From Lignipirellula cremea (GTDB lineage: Bacteria; Planctomycetota; Planctomycetia; Pirellulales; Pirellulaceae): a stretch of DNA of 64,000 bases. How positions within the stretch are numbered: position 1 is the stretch's first letter; each line of letters opens with the position of its first letter. The DNA lies in the NCBI RefSeq assembly GCF_007751035.1, contig NZ_CP036433.1:1655001-1719000 (forward strand). Reading direction: 5' to 3'. Made by a program: the position numbers and the translations under genes. Positions 43,346-52,454 of this stretch are shown here, piece by piece. Under the pieces are notes generated by a model. That model saw nothing but the letters and a program-made list of their open reading frames with translations, made no database searches and was not told the origin of the DNA.

Positions 43346-43639
43346 ATGTCGCAGATCGCTTCCCGACAGGTCATCATCAATATTGAGCAGGGCTTTCATG
43401 CCCGGCCTGCGTATCTCTTTGCCCAACTGGCCGAACGCTTCGCCTCACAGGTCGAAATCGAAAAAGAGGCCCAATCGGTCGATGGAAAAAGCATCCTTTC
43501 TATTCTGACCCTGGGCGCCGCCAAGGGCACGCTCCTGCTGATCAAAGCCGAAGGCGACGACGCAGTCGAAGCCGTCGACGCACTGGCCGAGCTGGTCGAA
43601 CTCGGTTTCCCCCAGCCCGAAGCCAACCAGGACGCCTGA
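43346..43639 (+). CDS. ptsH: HPr family phosphocarrier protein
   Basis: The 97-residue protein has the HPr active-site histidine H18 in EQGFHARPAYLFAQLAERF. The second, regulatory-serine motif is present as SVDGKSILSILTL (Ser49, equivalent to Ser46). The C-terminal LLIKAEGDDAVEAVDALAEL completes the fold. It accepts phosphate from Enzyme I at His18 and passes it to the EIIA encoded just upstream. The intact Ser motif leaves room for HprK regulation, but neither Enzyme I nor HprK is in the window. Confidence 0.95.
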   Translation: MSQIASRQVIINIEQGFHARPAYLFAQLAERFASQVEIEKEAQSVDGKSILSILTLGAAKGTLLLIKAEGDDAVEAVDALAELVELGFPQPEANQDA

Positions 43640-43825
43640 GCAGGCGCCATCGCCCCTGCCCATTACTTCCGACCGCGGATTACGCGCGGCCGCGGCTGGA
43701 CTTAAATTCCTCCAGCCCTTCCGTTCACGGTGCGCGCATCGACAGTACGTGATTCCATGCGTTTTCCGGGAGCGTCGTCCCGCGGGAAGGAACCAGGCGG
43801 GAGGATCGGCTCGCCAGACGACGGC

Positions 43826-46546
43826 TTATTCGTCGGCCGGCTTCTTCTTTTTGACTCCCAGCCATTCAAAGATCGGCAACGCCGGAGGCGCCGGGTCGTT
43901 CGGCTTTCGCTGCATGTCCAGTTCGGCGTGCAACTCCAGGCGGCCGTCGAGCTTGTTCAGCCGCAGTTCCAGCCCACGGAACCAGGTCATCGCCTGGGCG
44001 TGATAGCCGTCAGGCAGTCCGCCTTGCGGGCCGACAGGCCAGGCAGTCGAACGCCACTGGGCGTTTTCATACCGGTCCGGCTGCAGTTCATACTCGCCGC
44101 CCAGCGTGCACACCAGATCGGCTCCAATCAGGTCTTCCGCCAGGGTTAACGCCTCGGCCTGGGAAACGTGGAACTGGTTCGTCAACATCTGCAGCAGTTT
44201 GGCGTTGCCGATCGATGCCTGATGGGCGCGGGTGAAATACATCGAATCAATCAGCGACGACAGTCGCGAGTTCGACAAATCGCCCACTGACAGCAGCACC
44301 TGAGCCGGGTCTTCGGTCGCCTCGGGCCGCACCTTGCCGGCGACCTGGTCGAGCACATTGCGGTCGAAGGACAGGACCGAGAAGCCGGCGCCCTCCCAGC
44401 GCCACAGTCCCAACAGCAAGCGGGTAAAGCCAAACGCATCCCGCTGGCCCAGCAGGCCGACGGGCAACAGGTCGAGATAACCCGGTTTGGGCCAGCCGCC
44501 CAGATAGCCAGGCGTGGTGCGCAGCAGGCGGAGCACGCGGAACAGATCGTTCGGCGCGGGGTCCAGCAGCGGGGCCGCGTCTTGCACGCCCAGGAAAAGC
44601 TGGTGCGGCGGGATGGACGGCATCAACAGTCCCCCGCGAACGCTCGCCTGGAGATTGATCACGTCGCCGGCGGCCGGCGTAATCCGCTGCGCGACGGGCG
44701 GCCCCAGGATCGAAGCCAGCCAGCCGTATTTCCCTTCGTCAAAAGGCGACACGTTCGCATCGATCACCAGCCGTTCCATGTCTTTGCCAGGCAAGGCATA
44801 ACGTTTGACGCCGATCATCAGCGGGTCAAACTGGCGCCACTGGGAGTTATAGAACTCGGCCCGTTGCTGGTACAAGGCTTCCTCATGGGCGGTGACGCCC
44901 GTCAGTTCCACATCGGGGATGGGCAGGAACGAGCCGCGGGCGCCGCGGAGCGAATCCACCAGCAGCCCGTCGGCGACAATCACGCCGGAGCCATCGTCCT
45001 GGCGGCCGAAATTGGCAGGCAACAGGTCGGCCTCGATCAGCTGTTCGATCGTATCGCCGGGAACCCCTTCGGCCTTGGCCGACAGTCGGGCGAGCTGGAT
45101 CAGCTCCATGTCGGTCACCGCTTTCAGGCGGCGGCCCAATTCGATCTGATACTGCGGGCTGACAAAGCCCTGCAGGAACATCGACGACAGATAGACAAAG
45201 ATCGTGTCCTCCCGTTCCAGCGGCATCAGCGTACGGGCGTGACGGAAGTCGGCCGTGGCGCCCAGCGAACCGGCTCCGTCGGCGCAGGCGAAAAAGCTCT
45301 CCACAATCGCCCGGGAGGTCGTCACCAGGTGGAAGCGGCCGTCGCGGGCATAGTACGAGCGGAGACGATTGTCGGGAGAAACAATCCGGCGAACTTCCTT
45401 GCCGGCGATCATGATGGTTTCATCCACGATCGTGGGGTCGCCAAAATCCTCCAGCACTTCGTTGCGCTGCGCCAGAATATCTCGCGACAGTAGATCATTT
45501 CTCGCCTGCAGCAACACGCCGACCGCGGCGCCTTCTTTCTGGAACATATCGCGGCCGATCAGCGCCACATCGGCGACAGCTTGCGATCCGAGCAGCTCGC
45601 GGAGATCCGTCGGATTCAGGCAGAGCTGGCGGGTCGAGCGGTTATGCATGTCATAGCTGTGCGCCCGCAGCGTGACCATTTGCTGGATATCGCCGCCGTA
45701 GTCGTTCAGCAGGCGATTCAGCCAGCGGTAGTGATCGTAAGCGCCAAAGCGTACGTAAAAGCACTCGGCCGGCACATGCATCGCGATCTGTTCTACCTGC
45801 GGATCGGGAGCCGCAGGCGCCGGGAGCGGGATCCACTCCACGCTGGCGGGGACCGGGCGATCCAGGGGCTGGGGCGCGGCGTCGGACTGGAGCGTTTCCA
45901 GCATGGCGGCCGCCCGCAGCTTGTCGGCGCCGGACAGGAAATCGAGCGTCTTTTGCGGCTCATTCGGCGGGTCGATGCCCAATTCGCCCAGCGTCACGGC
46001 GGGCAGATCCAGGCGACGGCTGAGCGTATCGGTAAGATAGATCTCGGCGATCGGCGGGTAGTCGGCCTGTTCCAGCCGCGCGCGGGCTTCGGCCACGTAG
46101 TGATACCGCCAGACATCCAGCAACTGGCGAACCTGGCGAGGGTCGGCGGTTTGCGGCGTGATCCGGACGGTTTGAGGCCGCGGGGTGCGGATGTCGAGCG
46201 CCAGCGGTTCCGTTCCGCGGAACAGGAAGAAAATCTCCACCGCCCGAGGTTTGGCGTCGACGCCCAGGAAGTTCAAGACGGGCCGTTTCCGCGGGGCGGC
46301 GAAAACGGGATAGAACACGCGGCCAGCGTCGTCCTGCAGCAGGCGGCCGATCTCGGCCTCGGCGTCGACCGCATCCAAAGGCGCCAGCACCCGGCCAACG
46401 CCGAAGGGCTCGCCGATCAGGGCTTCTCCGCGAATCTGGGTTGCCCCGCGAATCTGGGTTGCCCCGCGAATCTGGGCGTTTGCCGGTCGCAGCGCTGGCA
46501 GCAGCAAGGCAAGGCAGAGCGACAGTAGTAAGCGACGAGTGGGCAT
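43826..46546 (-). CDS. Large exported planctomycete protein of unknown function
   Basis: I do not recognise a domain in this 906-residue protein. A Sec signal peptide (RRLLLSLCLALLLPALRPANA) is followed at once by three copies of the pentapeptide TQIRG/AQIRG, encoded by a 15-bp tandem repeat. The rest is mixed alpha/beta with no membrane helix. Notable stretches are HVPAECFYVRFGAYDHYRWL, TRQLCLNPTDLRELLGSQA, DVALIGRDMFQKEGAAVGVL, and a tail ending GVKKKKPADE. ECFYVRFGAYDHYRWL resembles segments of other very large planctomycete secreted proteins. It is likely periplasmic or surface-exposed, and single. Confidence 0.85.
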   Translation of the reverse strand: MPTRRLLLSLCLALLLPALRPANAQIRGATQIRGATQIRGEALIGEPFGVGRVLAPLDAVDAEAEIGRLLQDDAGRVFYPVFAAPRKRPVLNFLGVDAKPRAVEIFFLFRGTEPLALDIRTPRPQTVRITPQTADPRQVRQLLDVWRYHYVAEARARLEQADYPPIAEIYLTDTLSRRLDLPAVTLGELGIDPPNEPQKTLDFLSGADKLRAAAMLETLQSDAAPQPLDRPVPASVEWIPLPAPAAPDPQVEQIAMHVPAECFYVRFGAYDHYRWLNRLLNDYGGDIQQMVTLRAHSYDMHNRSTRQLCLNPTDLRELLGSQAVADVALIGRDMFQKEGAAVGVLLQARNDLLSRDILAQRNEVLEDFGDPTIVDETIMIAGKEVRRIVSPDNRLRSYYARDGRFHLVTTSRAIVESFFACADGAGSLGATADFRHARTLMPLEREDTIFVYLSSMFLQGFVSPQYQIELGRRLKAVTDMELIQLARLSAKAEGVPGDTIEQLIEADLLPANFGRQDDGSGVIVADGLLVDSLRGARGSFLPIPDVELTGVTAHEEALYQQRAEFYNSQWRQFDPLMIGVKRYALPGKDMERLVIDANVSPFDEGKYGWLASILGPPVAQRITPAAGDVINLQASVRGGLLMPSIPPHQLFLGVQDAAPLLDPAPNDLFRVLRLLRTTPGYLGGWPKPGYLDLLPVGLLGQRDAFGFTRLLLGLWRWEGAGFSVLSFDRNVLDQVAGKVRPEATEDPAQVLLSVGDLSNSRLSSLIDSMYFTRAHQASIGNAKLLQMLTNQFHVSQAEALTLAEDLIGADLVCTLGGEYELQPDRYENAQWRSTAWPVGPQGGLPDGYHAQAMTWFRGLELRLNKLDGRLELHAELDMQRKPNDPAPPALPIFEWLGVKKKKPADE
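46424..46478. repeat. 15-bp tandem repeat at the signal-peptide junction
   Basis: CGAATCTGGGTTGCCC-type units occur three times in a row (about 46431-46477), encoding QIRGAT repeats just after the predicted cleavage site of the 906-residue protein. The unit length preserves the frame. Confidence 0.85.
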
Positions 46547-46800
46547 CGGCGTCTTCCTTCGTACAGAACTCTGGTGACAGATCGTCCGTTCAGTGTACGG
46601 TCAGAGGGCCGCCGCCAGCAAGGAGACGGCCCGCACTCACCCCCAGTCTGGCGGTTTTCTGGCGCGGCGATGCGCGCGTTCCGACGGCCTGCTTGGACGC
46701 AGGGAACGGCTGAATTCAGAGTGAGGCGCCAGGCCGATGTTGGCGCGCCCCGCGCGACGCTTGCCCGGCGGGGAGGAAGAATCGTGCTGCGATTCTGCAA

Positions 46801-47382
46801 CTACGGTTTGGCGGCGGGCTGGCGGACGGGCTTGCCAGTTTTGCCCGGAGGGGCCGGTCGGGCGGGCTGGCCGATGCAGGCGTATGTGCAAACGCCGAGG
46901 CTGACCAGGGTGAGCGCGGACAGGATCGCCATGGCGATGTTCAAGCGAAACGCCGTTTGCTGGTCTTCGACATAAGCGGGCGTGAGCCGTTCGCCCAGAC
47001 CATAATGTTCGATCGAGCGCCAGATTTCCAGCAGCTGGGCCGGTTCCTGCTTCTCGATGGTGCGGCGGAGAACCTCTTGTCCTTCAAGGACCGGCCGGCT
47101 GGTCTCCAGGCTGGATTTCCAGTAGCCCAGGTAGCCGATGACGGACATGCAGACCAGGGCGAGGATTAACGCCGGCACAAACATGGCGGCCTGGCGGCGA
47201 CTCCAGTTGTCGACCGAGCGGTCATCGCCGCTGTCGGCTGCCGGTCGGAGCTGGCGGATTTCGCGCAGCGGGGGCACTTCGACGGCGGCGGAACAGGCGT
47301 CGCAAACGAGCGACTGGCCCGCCTGCCGCGGTTCGATCACAAAGGAATTTCCGCACTTGCAGGGAAGTTCATACTTCGACAT
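46801..47382 (-). CDS. Zinc-ribbon membrane protein with two transmembrane segments
   Basis: This 193-residue protein opens with a zinc ribbon (C8 and C10 in ELPCKCGNSF; C27 and C30 in LVCDACSA). A first membrane segment (AAMFVPALILALVCMSVIGYLGY, about 65-87) and a second (LNIAMAILSALTLVSLGVCTYACIG-like, about 148-172) enclose a helical stretch (EVLRRTIEKQEPAQLLEIWR). The tail is Pro/Lys-rich. Such ribbons recur in planctomycete membrane proteins of unknown role, including the gene at 36727. No family name can be assigned. Confidence 0.82.
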   Translation of the reverse strand: MSKYELPCKCGNSFVIEPRQAGQSLVCDACSAAVEVPPLREIRQLRPAADSGDDRSVDNWSRRQAAMFVPALILALVCMSVIGYLGYWKSSLETSRPVLEGQEVLRRTIEKQEPAQLLEIWRSIEHYGLGERLTPAYVEDQQTAFRLNIAMAILSALTLVSLGVCTYACIGQPARPAPPGKTGKPVRQPAAKP

Positions 47383-47414
47383 GGGTTCGCCTTACGGAAA
47401 CTTGAATCGGCCGC

Positions 47415-48209
47415 CTATTCGGGCGCTGCGGAACCGCGGTTCGCCCACCACGGCAGGCTGATGCCGCCGTCGATCAGCAGGGTGGCTCCGGTCATATAGT
47501 CTTGCGACGGGTCGCATAAAAAAAGGATGCCCCGGGCGATTTCTTCGGGCGTGCCGAGGCGTCCCAGCGGAATTTTGCTGCCGCCTTTTTCGAGCGTTTC
47601 TTCGCTGGCGAATTTGCGCTCGCCCGGCGTGTCGGTCCAGCCAGGCTGGATGATGTTCACCCGAATGCCAAACTCGGCGACTTCGATTGCGGCCGTTTTG
47701 GACATATGTTCGACGGCCGCCTTGGACATGTTATAGCCCATGGCCCGGGGGGCGGCGATGAACGCGTGCGGCGAGCTGACCATGACGATCGCCCCGGGCG
47801 TTTGCTGTTGCATCATCTGCCGGGTCGCGGCCCGCAGCAGAAAAAAGGCGCCCCACATGGTGACGTCGACCGTGCGGCGGAAACCGTCCATGTCGGCTTC
47901 GTAAAACGGTTCGCGATCCGAGAAAGCGGCGTTGCTGACGGCGATATCGAGCTGGCCGTAACGCTCCGCGGCGGCGGCAATCATTTGTTCGACGGCTGTC
48001 TGGTCCGAGACATCGGCCTGGTGGGCAAACGCCTGGCCGCCGGCTGCTTCGATCGCGGCGACGACTTCGGCTGCTTGCTCCGGGTGGCTGCGATAGTTGA
48101 CGACCACGTTGGCGCCGGCTGTGCCCAGGGCGATTGCCGCGGCGCGGCCAATCCCGAGACTGGCGCCCGTCACGACGGCCGTTTTCCCCTGGAAGTTTGT
48201 ATTTGCCAT
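47415..48209 (-). CDS. SDR family oxidoreductase
   Basis: This 264-residue classical short-chain dehydrogenase starts MANTNFQGKTAVVTGASLGI at ATG 48209; the longer frame to 48353 adds unrelated Arg-rich sequence. The cofactor motif TGASLGIG is at residues 13-20, followed by NVVVNYRSHPEQAAEVVAAI, whose basic residue favours NADP(H). The structural NNA-type motif appears as VSNAAF, and the catalytic Ser-Tyr-Lys is in VMVSSPHAFIAAPRAM plus MGYNMSKAAVEHM. The sequence is close to glucose 1-dehydrogenase-like SDRs, but the substrate is not predictable. It diverges from the FIST gene. Confidence 0.93.
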   Translation of the reverse strand: MANTNFQGKTAVVTGASLGIGRAAAIALGTAGANVVVNYRSHPEQAAEVVAAIEAAGGQAFAHQADVSDQTAVEQMIAAAAERYGQLDIAVSNAAFSDREPFYEADMDGFRRTVDVTMWGAFFLLRAATRQMMQQQTPGAIVMVSSPHAFIAAPRAMGYNMSKAAVEHMSKTAAIEVAEFGIRVNIIQPGWTDTPGERKFASEETLEKGGSKIPLGRLGTPEEIARGILFLCDPSQDYMTGATLLIDGGISLPWWANRGSAAPE

Positions 48210-48418
48210 AAAAAATGGAATCAATAAGCGGACGACACGCCGTTCCTGGCAGGCGGCGGGGGGACAAACGGTCAAGATTACCGGGCGCTTCAATTCGGAA
48301 CAACCACCCATTTCCGCGCGTCGACGCCCGGAAAAGGACTTCGCCATGTACAATACGGTCGCTGCGAGCCCGAAGTTCGGTCCCGCCGTCCCTGCCGACG
48401 CGTTTTGAGGAAAATATT

Positions 48419-49591
48419 ATGGAGCCGCAACCATCACCCAGCTATGCCTCTGCCTTGAGTCTGCTGGAGAATGCCGAACAGGCGGTCGCCGAAGTCTGCC
48501 AGGCCCTTCAAGCCGAACTGTCTGAGCCGCCTGCATTTGCGGTCGTTTTTGTGTCGGCCGACCGTGCCGCAGAGATGGAAGCGATCGCCGCCCTGTTGCG
48601 GGAAACGCTGAAGGTCGAGGTGCTGCTGGGCTGTACGGCGGAGTCGCTCGTCGGCTCCGGACGTGAAGTCGAAGGACAGACGGGCCTGTCGGTCTGGGCG
48701 GCCTGCCTGCCGGGAGTCACCCTGACGCCGATGCGGTTGTCGTTTGAGCGCTCGCCCGACGGCGGCGCCATTCTGGGCTGGCCCGTTTCCATGGCCGATT
48801 CCTGGCCCGAGGGTTCTTCCCTGTTGATGCTGGCCGATCCCTTCAGCTTTCCGGCCGACGCGCTGCTGGAGACTCTGGCCGACAACCGTCCCAACGCGGT
48901 TGTCGCCGGAGGCATGGCCAGCGGAGCCGGAGCGCCCGGCGAGTCCCGGCTGATCCTGGGCGGCGAGGTGTTCACCAGCGGCGCGGTGGGGGTGCTCGTG
49001 GCGGGCGTGCCCGTGCGAACGATCGTCTCCCAGGGCTGCCGCCCCATCGGCAAACCATATGTGATCACCAAGGCAGAGCGGAACGTCATCCACGAACTGG
49101 GCGGCAAGCCCGCCTATGAGCAGCTCAAGCAGCTGTTCAGCGAACTGCCCACCCATGAGCAGCAAATGGCGCAGCGCGGTCTGCATGTGGGACGCGTGGT
49201 CAACGAGTACCAGGAGTCGTTCAGCCAGGGCGATTTTCTGGTGCGGAACGTGGTCGGGGTCGACCCGGAAGAAGGCTCGATCGCCATCGGCGATTATGTG
49301 CGCGTCGGGCAAACGGTCCAGTTCCAGATCCGCGACGGCGAGTCGGCCGATATCGAACTGCGGCAGATGCTGGCCGCGGTGGAAGCCCCGGCGCCGGGGG
49401 CCGCCCTGCTGTTCACCTGCAATGGTCGCGGCACCCGCTTGTTCCAGGAGCCGCACCACGACGCCCAGTGCATTGGGGACGCGTTCGGCCCGATTCCGCT
49501 GGCCGGCTTTTTCGCCGCCGGAGAGATCGGCCCCGTCGGCGGCCGCAACTTCACCCACGGCTTCACCGCCAGCGTCGTGCTGTTCGGCTGA
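48419..49591 (+). CDS. FIST N- and C-domain sensory protein
   Basis: This 390-residue cytoplasmic protein (ATG 48419 with GAGG 10 nt upstream) has an N-terminal FIST domain (SEPPAFAVVFVSADRAAEME, LLGCTAESLVGSGREVEGQ, ANRPNAVVAGGMASGAG-like segment) and a FIST_C domain (VSQGCRPIGKPYVITKAER, EYQESFSQGDFLVRNVVGVD, LLFTCNGRGTRLFQEPHHDA). The final block PIPLAGFFAAGEIGPVGGRN is the FIST_C signature. FIST domains are proposed to bind small ligands such as amino acids in signal transduction; here no kinase or MCP domain is fused, so it is a stand-alone form. A bidirectional terminator separates it from ruvX. Confidence 0.92.
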   Translation: MEPQPSPSYASALSLLENAEQAVAEVCQALQAELSEPPAFAVVFVSADRAAEMEAIAALLRETLKVEVLLGCTAESLVGSGREVEGQTGLSVWAACLPGVTLTPMRLSFERSPDGGAILGWPVSMADSWPEGSSLLMLADPFSFPADALLETLADNRPNAVVAGGMASGAGAPGESRLILGGEVFTSGAVGVLVAGVPVRTIVSQGCRPIGKPYVITKAERNVIHELGGKPAYEQLKQLFSELPTHEQQMAQRGLHVGRVVNEYQESFSQGDFLVRNVVGVDPEEGSIAIGDYVRVGQTVQFQIRDGESADIELRQMLAAVEAPAPGAALLFTCNGRGTRLFQEPHHDAQCIGDAFGPIPLAGFFAAGEIGPVGGRNFTHGFTASVVLFG

Positions 49592-49640
49592 GGCAAACGA
49601 GATCGAAGTCGGTTCGGGAACGACGATTCAACGCGGTCCA

Positions 49641-49684
49641 GAAAGAGGATTCACTGCGCCCTCTGCGGTGAATCCTCTCTTTGG
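49641..49684. terminator. Bidirectional terminator between FIST and ruvX genes
   Basis: An 11-bp perfect stem AGAGGATTCAC / GTGAATCCTCT encloses a 13-nt loop, with CTTT after it on the plus strand and CTTTCT on the minus strand, between two convergent genes. Confidence 0.82.
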
Positions 49685-49704
49685 CAGCTTTCTTCCCGGC
49701 AGGA

Positions 49705-50193
49705 TCAACCCGACGGACGATCGTCGAGACCTTGCGCCGCCTCGTGCCGACGGCTGCTTTCCAGGTATCCGGCCAGCAGGATCTGGGCGGCCAGTTTATC
49801 GAGCCGCTGCTTCCGTTTCTTTTTGGTCAGCCTGGCGCCTTCCAGCAGACGACCGGCCTCGAGCGAGGTGAACCGCTCGTCGTAATAGACCACCGGCAGG
49901 TTTGTCAGTTGCTGCAGCCAGTCGCCAAAGGTGCGGGCTTCGGTCGATTTCTGGCTTTCGCTACCGTCGAGATGGATCGGCAGGCCAACGACAAAACCGA
50001 CCAGCCGCTCTTCTTCCACCAGTCGACGAAAGAAACGTTCATCGGCTTTCAGGTCGCCACGGTTGTAGTTTTCCAGCGGGCTCGACAGCATTTGCGATGG
50101 GTCGCTGATCGCCACCCCGATCCGCACGGTTCCGTAGTCGATGCCGGCCAGTCGACCACTGGCGGGAAGAACCGAGGGCGTCGCGTCGGACAT
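49705..50193 (-). CDS. ruvX: Putative pre-16S rRNA nuclease / Holliday junction resolvase-like RuvX (YqgF)
   Basis: The 162-residue RNase H-fold protein has the first catalytic Asp (D19) in LAGIDYGTVRIGVAISDP. Next come GFVVGLPIHLDGSESQKS, the second acidic motif VVYYDERFTSLEA, and the C-terminal KLAAQILLAGYLES with the third region. YqgF proteins process the 5' end of 16S rRNA in Escherichia coli and were earlier proposed as resolvases. The length is normal and no signal peptide is seen. Confidence 0.94.
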   Translation of the reverse strand: MSDATPSVLPASGRLAGIDYGTVRIGVAISDPSQMLSSPLENYNRGDLKADERFFRRLVEEERLVGFVVGLPIHLDGSESQKSTEARTFGDWLQQLTNLPVVYYDERFTSLEAGRLLEGARLTKKKRKQRLDKLAAQILLAGYLESSRRHEAAQGLDDRPSG

Positions 50194-50268
50194 GCAAAGA
50201 TCGCTTCTGGGTTGGACGGAGATTCGCGGGAGGCGAAAGGAAGGACTGCTGAATTATCAGCCAGCAAG

Positions 50269-50337
50269 TAGCCGAATTCGCCAGACTCGGGTGGGAGTCT
50301 GCTGGAACCTCGACCAAACTCCGGCAAGTTTGGCTAC
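50269..50337. repeat. Dispersed palindromic intergenic repeat, copy R3
   Basis: The left arm TAGCCGAATTCGCCAGACT and right arm ACTCCGGCAAGTTTGGCTA are nearly inverted copies of each other, with GGGTGGGAGTCTGC between. It is the cleanest full-length family member, lying between the ruvX and lipase genes. Confidence 0.85.
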
Positions 50338-50438
50338 GTGTGAGCACAGGGTTGGCTAAACTTCGCCGTCACCCCCTTCTCAGAGATGCAAAAACCGAAG
50401 TTGCTTTTCCCTCGTCCCGTTTACAGCGAACGCGCAAG

Positions 50439-51428
50439 CTAATGGATTGGCTGGCGGGCTTCGGGCGTAACGAAGCAGCCGTTGCGGAGGAACTGCAGCG
50501 TCGCTTCGCAGGCCTGTTTGTTGGCCATGATGTTACCATGAATCGATGGCACGACCAGGAAGTCGGCGGCGCCCGGCAGGCGAGTTTCCAGAACCGAGAC
50601 CACGCCGTCGTCGTCCCCTTTGACGAGCGGATTGTCGAGGCTGCGCACGCCGCCTGCGACAATGCCAAACTCGCAGGGCGGAGTGGCCAGGTGCTGCTCT
50701 AACGCTTTCCAGTCGGCGATTTCAATGCCGCTACGGCCCCAGACCACGCGAAAGATTGGGTTGTTCTCAAACACTTCGGCCAGGCGGGAGCCGTTGTTTG
50801 GCGGGCTCAGCATGACGACCCGTTTGATCCGCGGGTCGACAGGGTCGCCGGCGGCCGCGCGATCGCCAAAGTAATGCCGCACCACCAGGTTCCCCAGGCT
50901 ATGGGCGACAAAGTGGATTTCTTCGACGTCTTCCAGATGCCGCACCACGCTGGCCAGCGCCAGGGCGTGATCAGCGACTTCCGCCCGGGTGCTGGCGTAG
51001 CTTAACGGGATGACTCGATAGTCGCTGTGCTCGGCCAGATACCTGGCGGTCGCTTCCATCGAGGCGCGGGACCGGCACAAACCGTGCAACAGCAAAACGA
51101 CCTTACCCGTCATGCGGGGCGGATCGCACTCTCTTTTATAGGCTTCGAGCGCGGCGTAGCAATCGTCGAAGTCGCCCCAGCCGCGGCGGATGTTTTTCCC
51201 GTCGAGCAGACGGCAGTGGTTCGTCCAGGCGTGTCGCTGGATTCGCCAGTCGTGAAAAATCAGTTCATCGGTCCAGAACTGCACGCCGCCCAGGGTGCCG
51301 ACGACCAGATGCGCGGGACCATCGGGTTCGTCCGCTTCTTCCTGCGCCCCGGCAGGCAAGGCAGTCGCCAGGAAACTGGAAAGCAGAACCAGGAGCAGCA
51401 GAAAGGTTTTCAGCAAGGTTTTCAACAT
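50439..51428 (-). CDS. Exported alpha/beta hydrolase, PGAP1/lipase-like
   Basis: The 329-residue protein has a Sec signal peptide (TLLKTFLLLLVLLSSFLATA, then GAQE). The hydrolase core includes the oxyanion segment VVLLLHGLCRSRASM, the nucleophile elbow IHFVAHSLGNLVVRHYFG (S177), the acid region DPRIKRVVMLSPPNNGSRLA, and a catalytic His in VVPSIHGNIMAN near residue 300. This matches PGAP1-like or DUF676/lipase family enzymes that hydrolyse acyl esters. It is periplasmic. Upstream lies the Nif3-like gene on the same strand, 169 bp away; no operon is clear. Confidence 0.88.
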   Translation of the reverse strand: MLKTLLKTFLLLLVLLSSFLATALPAGAQEEADEPDGPAHLVVGTLGGVQFWTDELIFHDWRIQRHAWTNHCRLLDGKNIRRGWGDFDDCYAALEAYKRECDPPRMTGKVVLLLHGLCRSRASMEATARYLAEHSDYRVIPLSYASTRAEVADHALALASVVRHLEDVEEIHFVAHSLGNLVVRHYFGDRAAAGDPVDPRIKRVVMLSPPNNGSRLAEVFENNPIFRVVWGRSGIEIADWKALEQHLATPPCEFGIVAGGVRSLDNPLVKGDDDGVVSVLETRLPGAADFLVVPSIHGNIMANKQACEATLQFLRNGCFVTPEARQPIH

Positions 51429-51597
51429 GGCGATTCACACCCAAGGTGGGGAAGCGTTCATGGAATGATACGCGGAACGGCCATTCACGTGAACCTGTAT
51501 TTTTTTGCCAGCCGCGCGAAGAAACCTTGTTTTTTGTTGGTTTTGCGAACCGCTGTGGGGCGCCTGGGGGGGGTGGTCACGGGCGGGAAGCCGCAAT

Positions 51598-52389
51598 TTA
51601 GATCCAGGTTAACGGATCGGCTTCGTCGACGCTGGCCCACGCCTGTAGCTCCGGGAACTGTTTCTGCAGCACGCCTGCCAGCTGTTCGACGGCGAATCGT
51701 TCGGTGGCGTAATGGCCCGGCAGCAGCAAGGCAATGCCGCGCGACTCGGCTTCCAGACAGGTGTGAAAGGTCGTTTCGCCCGTGACGAACAAGTCGCACT
51801 TCGCCCGCAGTGCGGCGTCGAGGAAAGAGCCGGCGCTGCCGCAGGCGACCGCGGCGGTCCGCACTTCGGCCGCGTCGTCCCCGACCAGGTGCATGCCGTC
51901 GATCCGCAGAAACGTCTTCAGGCGGGCGACCACTTCCCGGACCGGCAGGGGGGCGGCGAATGCGCCTTTCCGTCCGGCGCCCAGGTTGTCGGGGTCGTCA
52001 ACCCGCGGCTGCAGGGGCTGGATATCGGTCAGCCCGAGTCCTTCCGCCAGTTGCTGGTTAATGCCGACGGCAGCCGAATCGAACGAGGTATGCGGACTGT
52101 AAATGGCGACCTGGCCGCGAATCAGTTCCAGCAGCATGCGGCCGGCGACGGTGTCCGACGTGATCGTTTTCAAGGGACGAAACGGCAGCGGATGATGGGC
52201 GACAATCAGCTGCGCCCGTTCGCGGATCGCCTCGGCGACGCTGGCCGGCGTGATCGTGAGGCAGGTCATGATCCGTTCAATGGGCTGCGCGCGATCCCCC
52301 ACCAGCAGGCCCACATTGTCCCAGTCTTCTGCCAGCCGTCGCGGCGCGAACTGTTCCAGAAACCCACAGACTTGTTGCAATACGGTCAA
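51598..52389 (-). CDS. Nif3-like dinuclear metal centre protein
   Basis: With TTG 52389 as start the product is 263 residues, beginning TVLQQVCGFLEQFAPRRLAE, the family opening. In-frame codons extend to 52521 but encode Gln/Arg-rich sequence, so I treat the longer form as unlikely. Family blocks are DWDNVGLLVGDRAQPI, the metal-binding HH in LIVAHHPLPFRPLK, YSPHTSFDSAAVGINQQLA, and the C-terminal His region VTGETTFHTCLEAESRGIAL and PGHYATERF with E and H ligands. These form hexameric rings with two metal ions each; GTP cyclohydrolase I type 2 has been suggested for some, but function is unsettled. Confidence 0.85.
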   Translation of the reverse strand: MTVLQQVCGFLEQFAPRRLAEDWDNVGLLVGDRAQPIERIMTCLTITPASVAEAIRERAQLIVAHHPLPFRPLKTITSDTVAGRMLLELIRGQVAIYSPHTSFDSAAVGINQQLAEGLGLTDIQPLQPRVDDPDNLGAGRKGAFAAPLPVREVVARLKTFLRIDGMHLVGDDAAEVRTAAVACGSAGSFLDAALRAKCDLFVTGETTFHTCLEAESRGIALLLPGHYATERFAVEQLAGVLQKQFPELQAWASVDEADPLTWI

Positions 52390-52454
52390 GGAAACGCTCT
52401 TTCTGGTCTGTTGGCGGCGATGTCTGGCGGTCGTCGGACAGGCGGACCCGAGGC

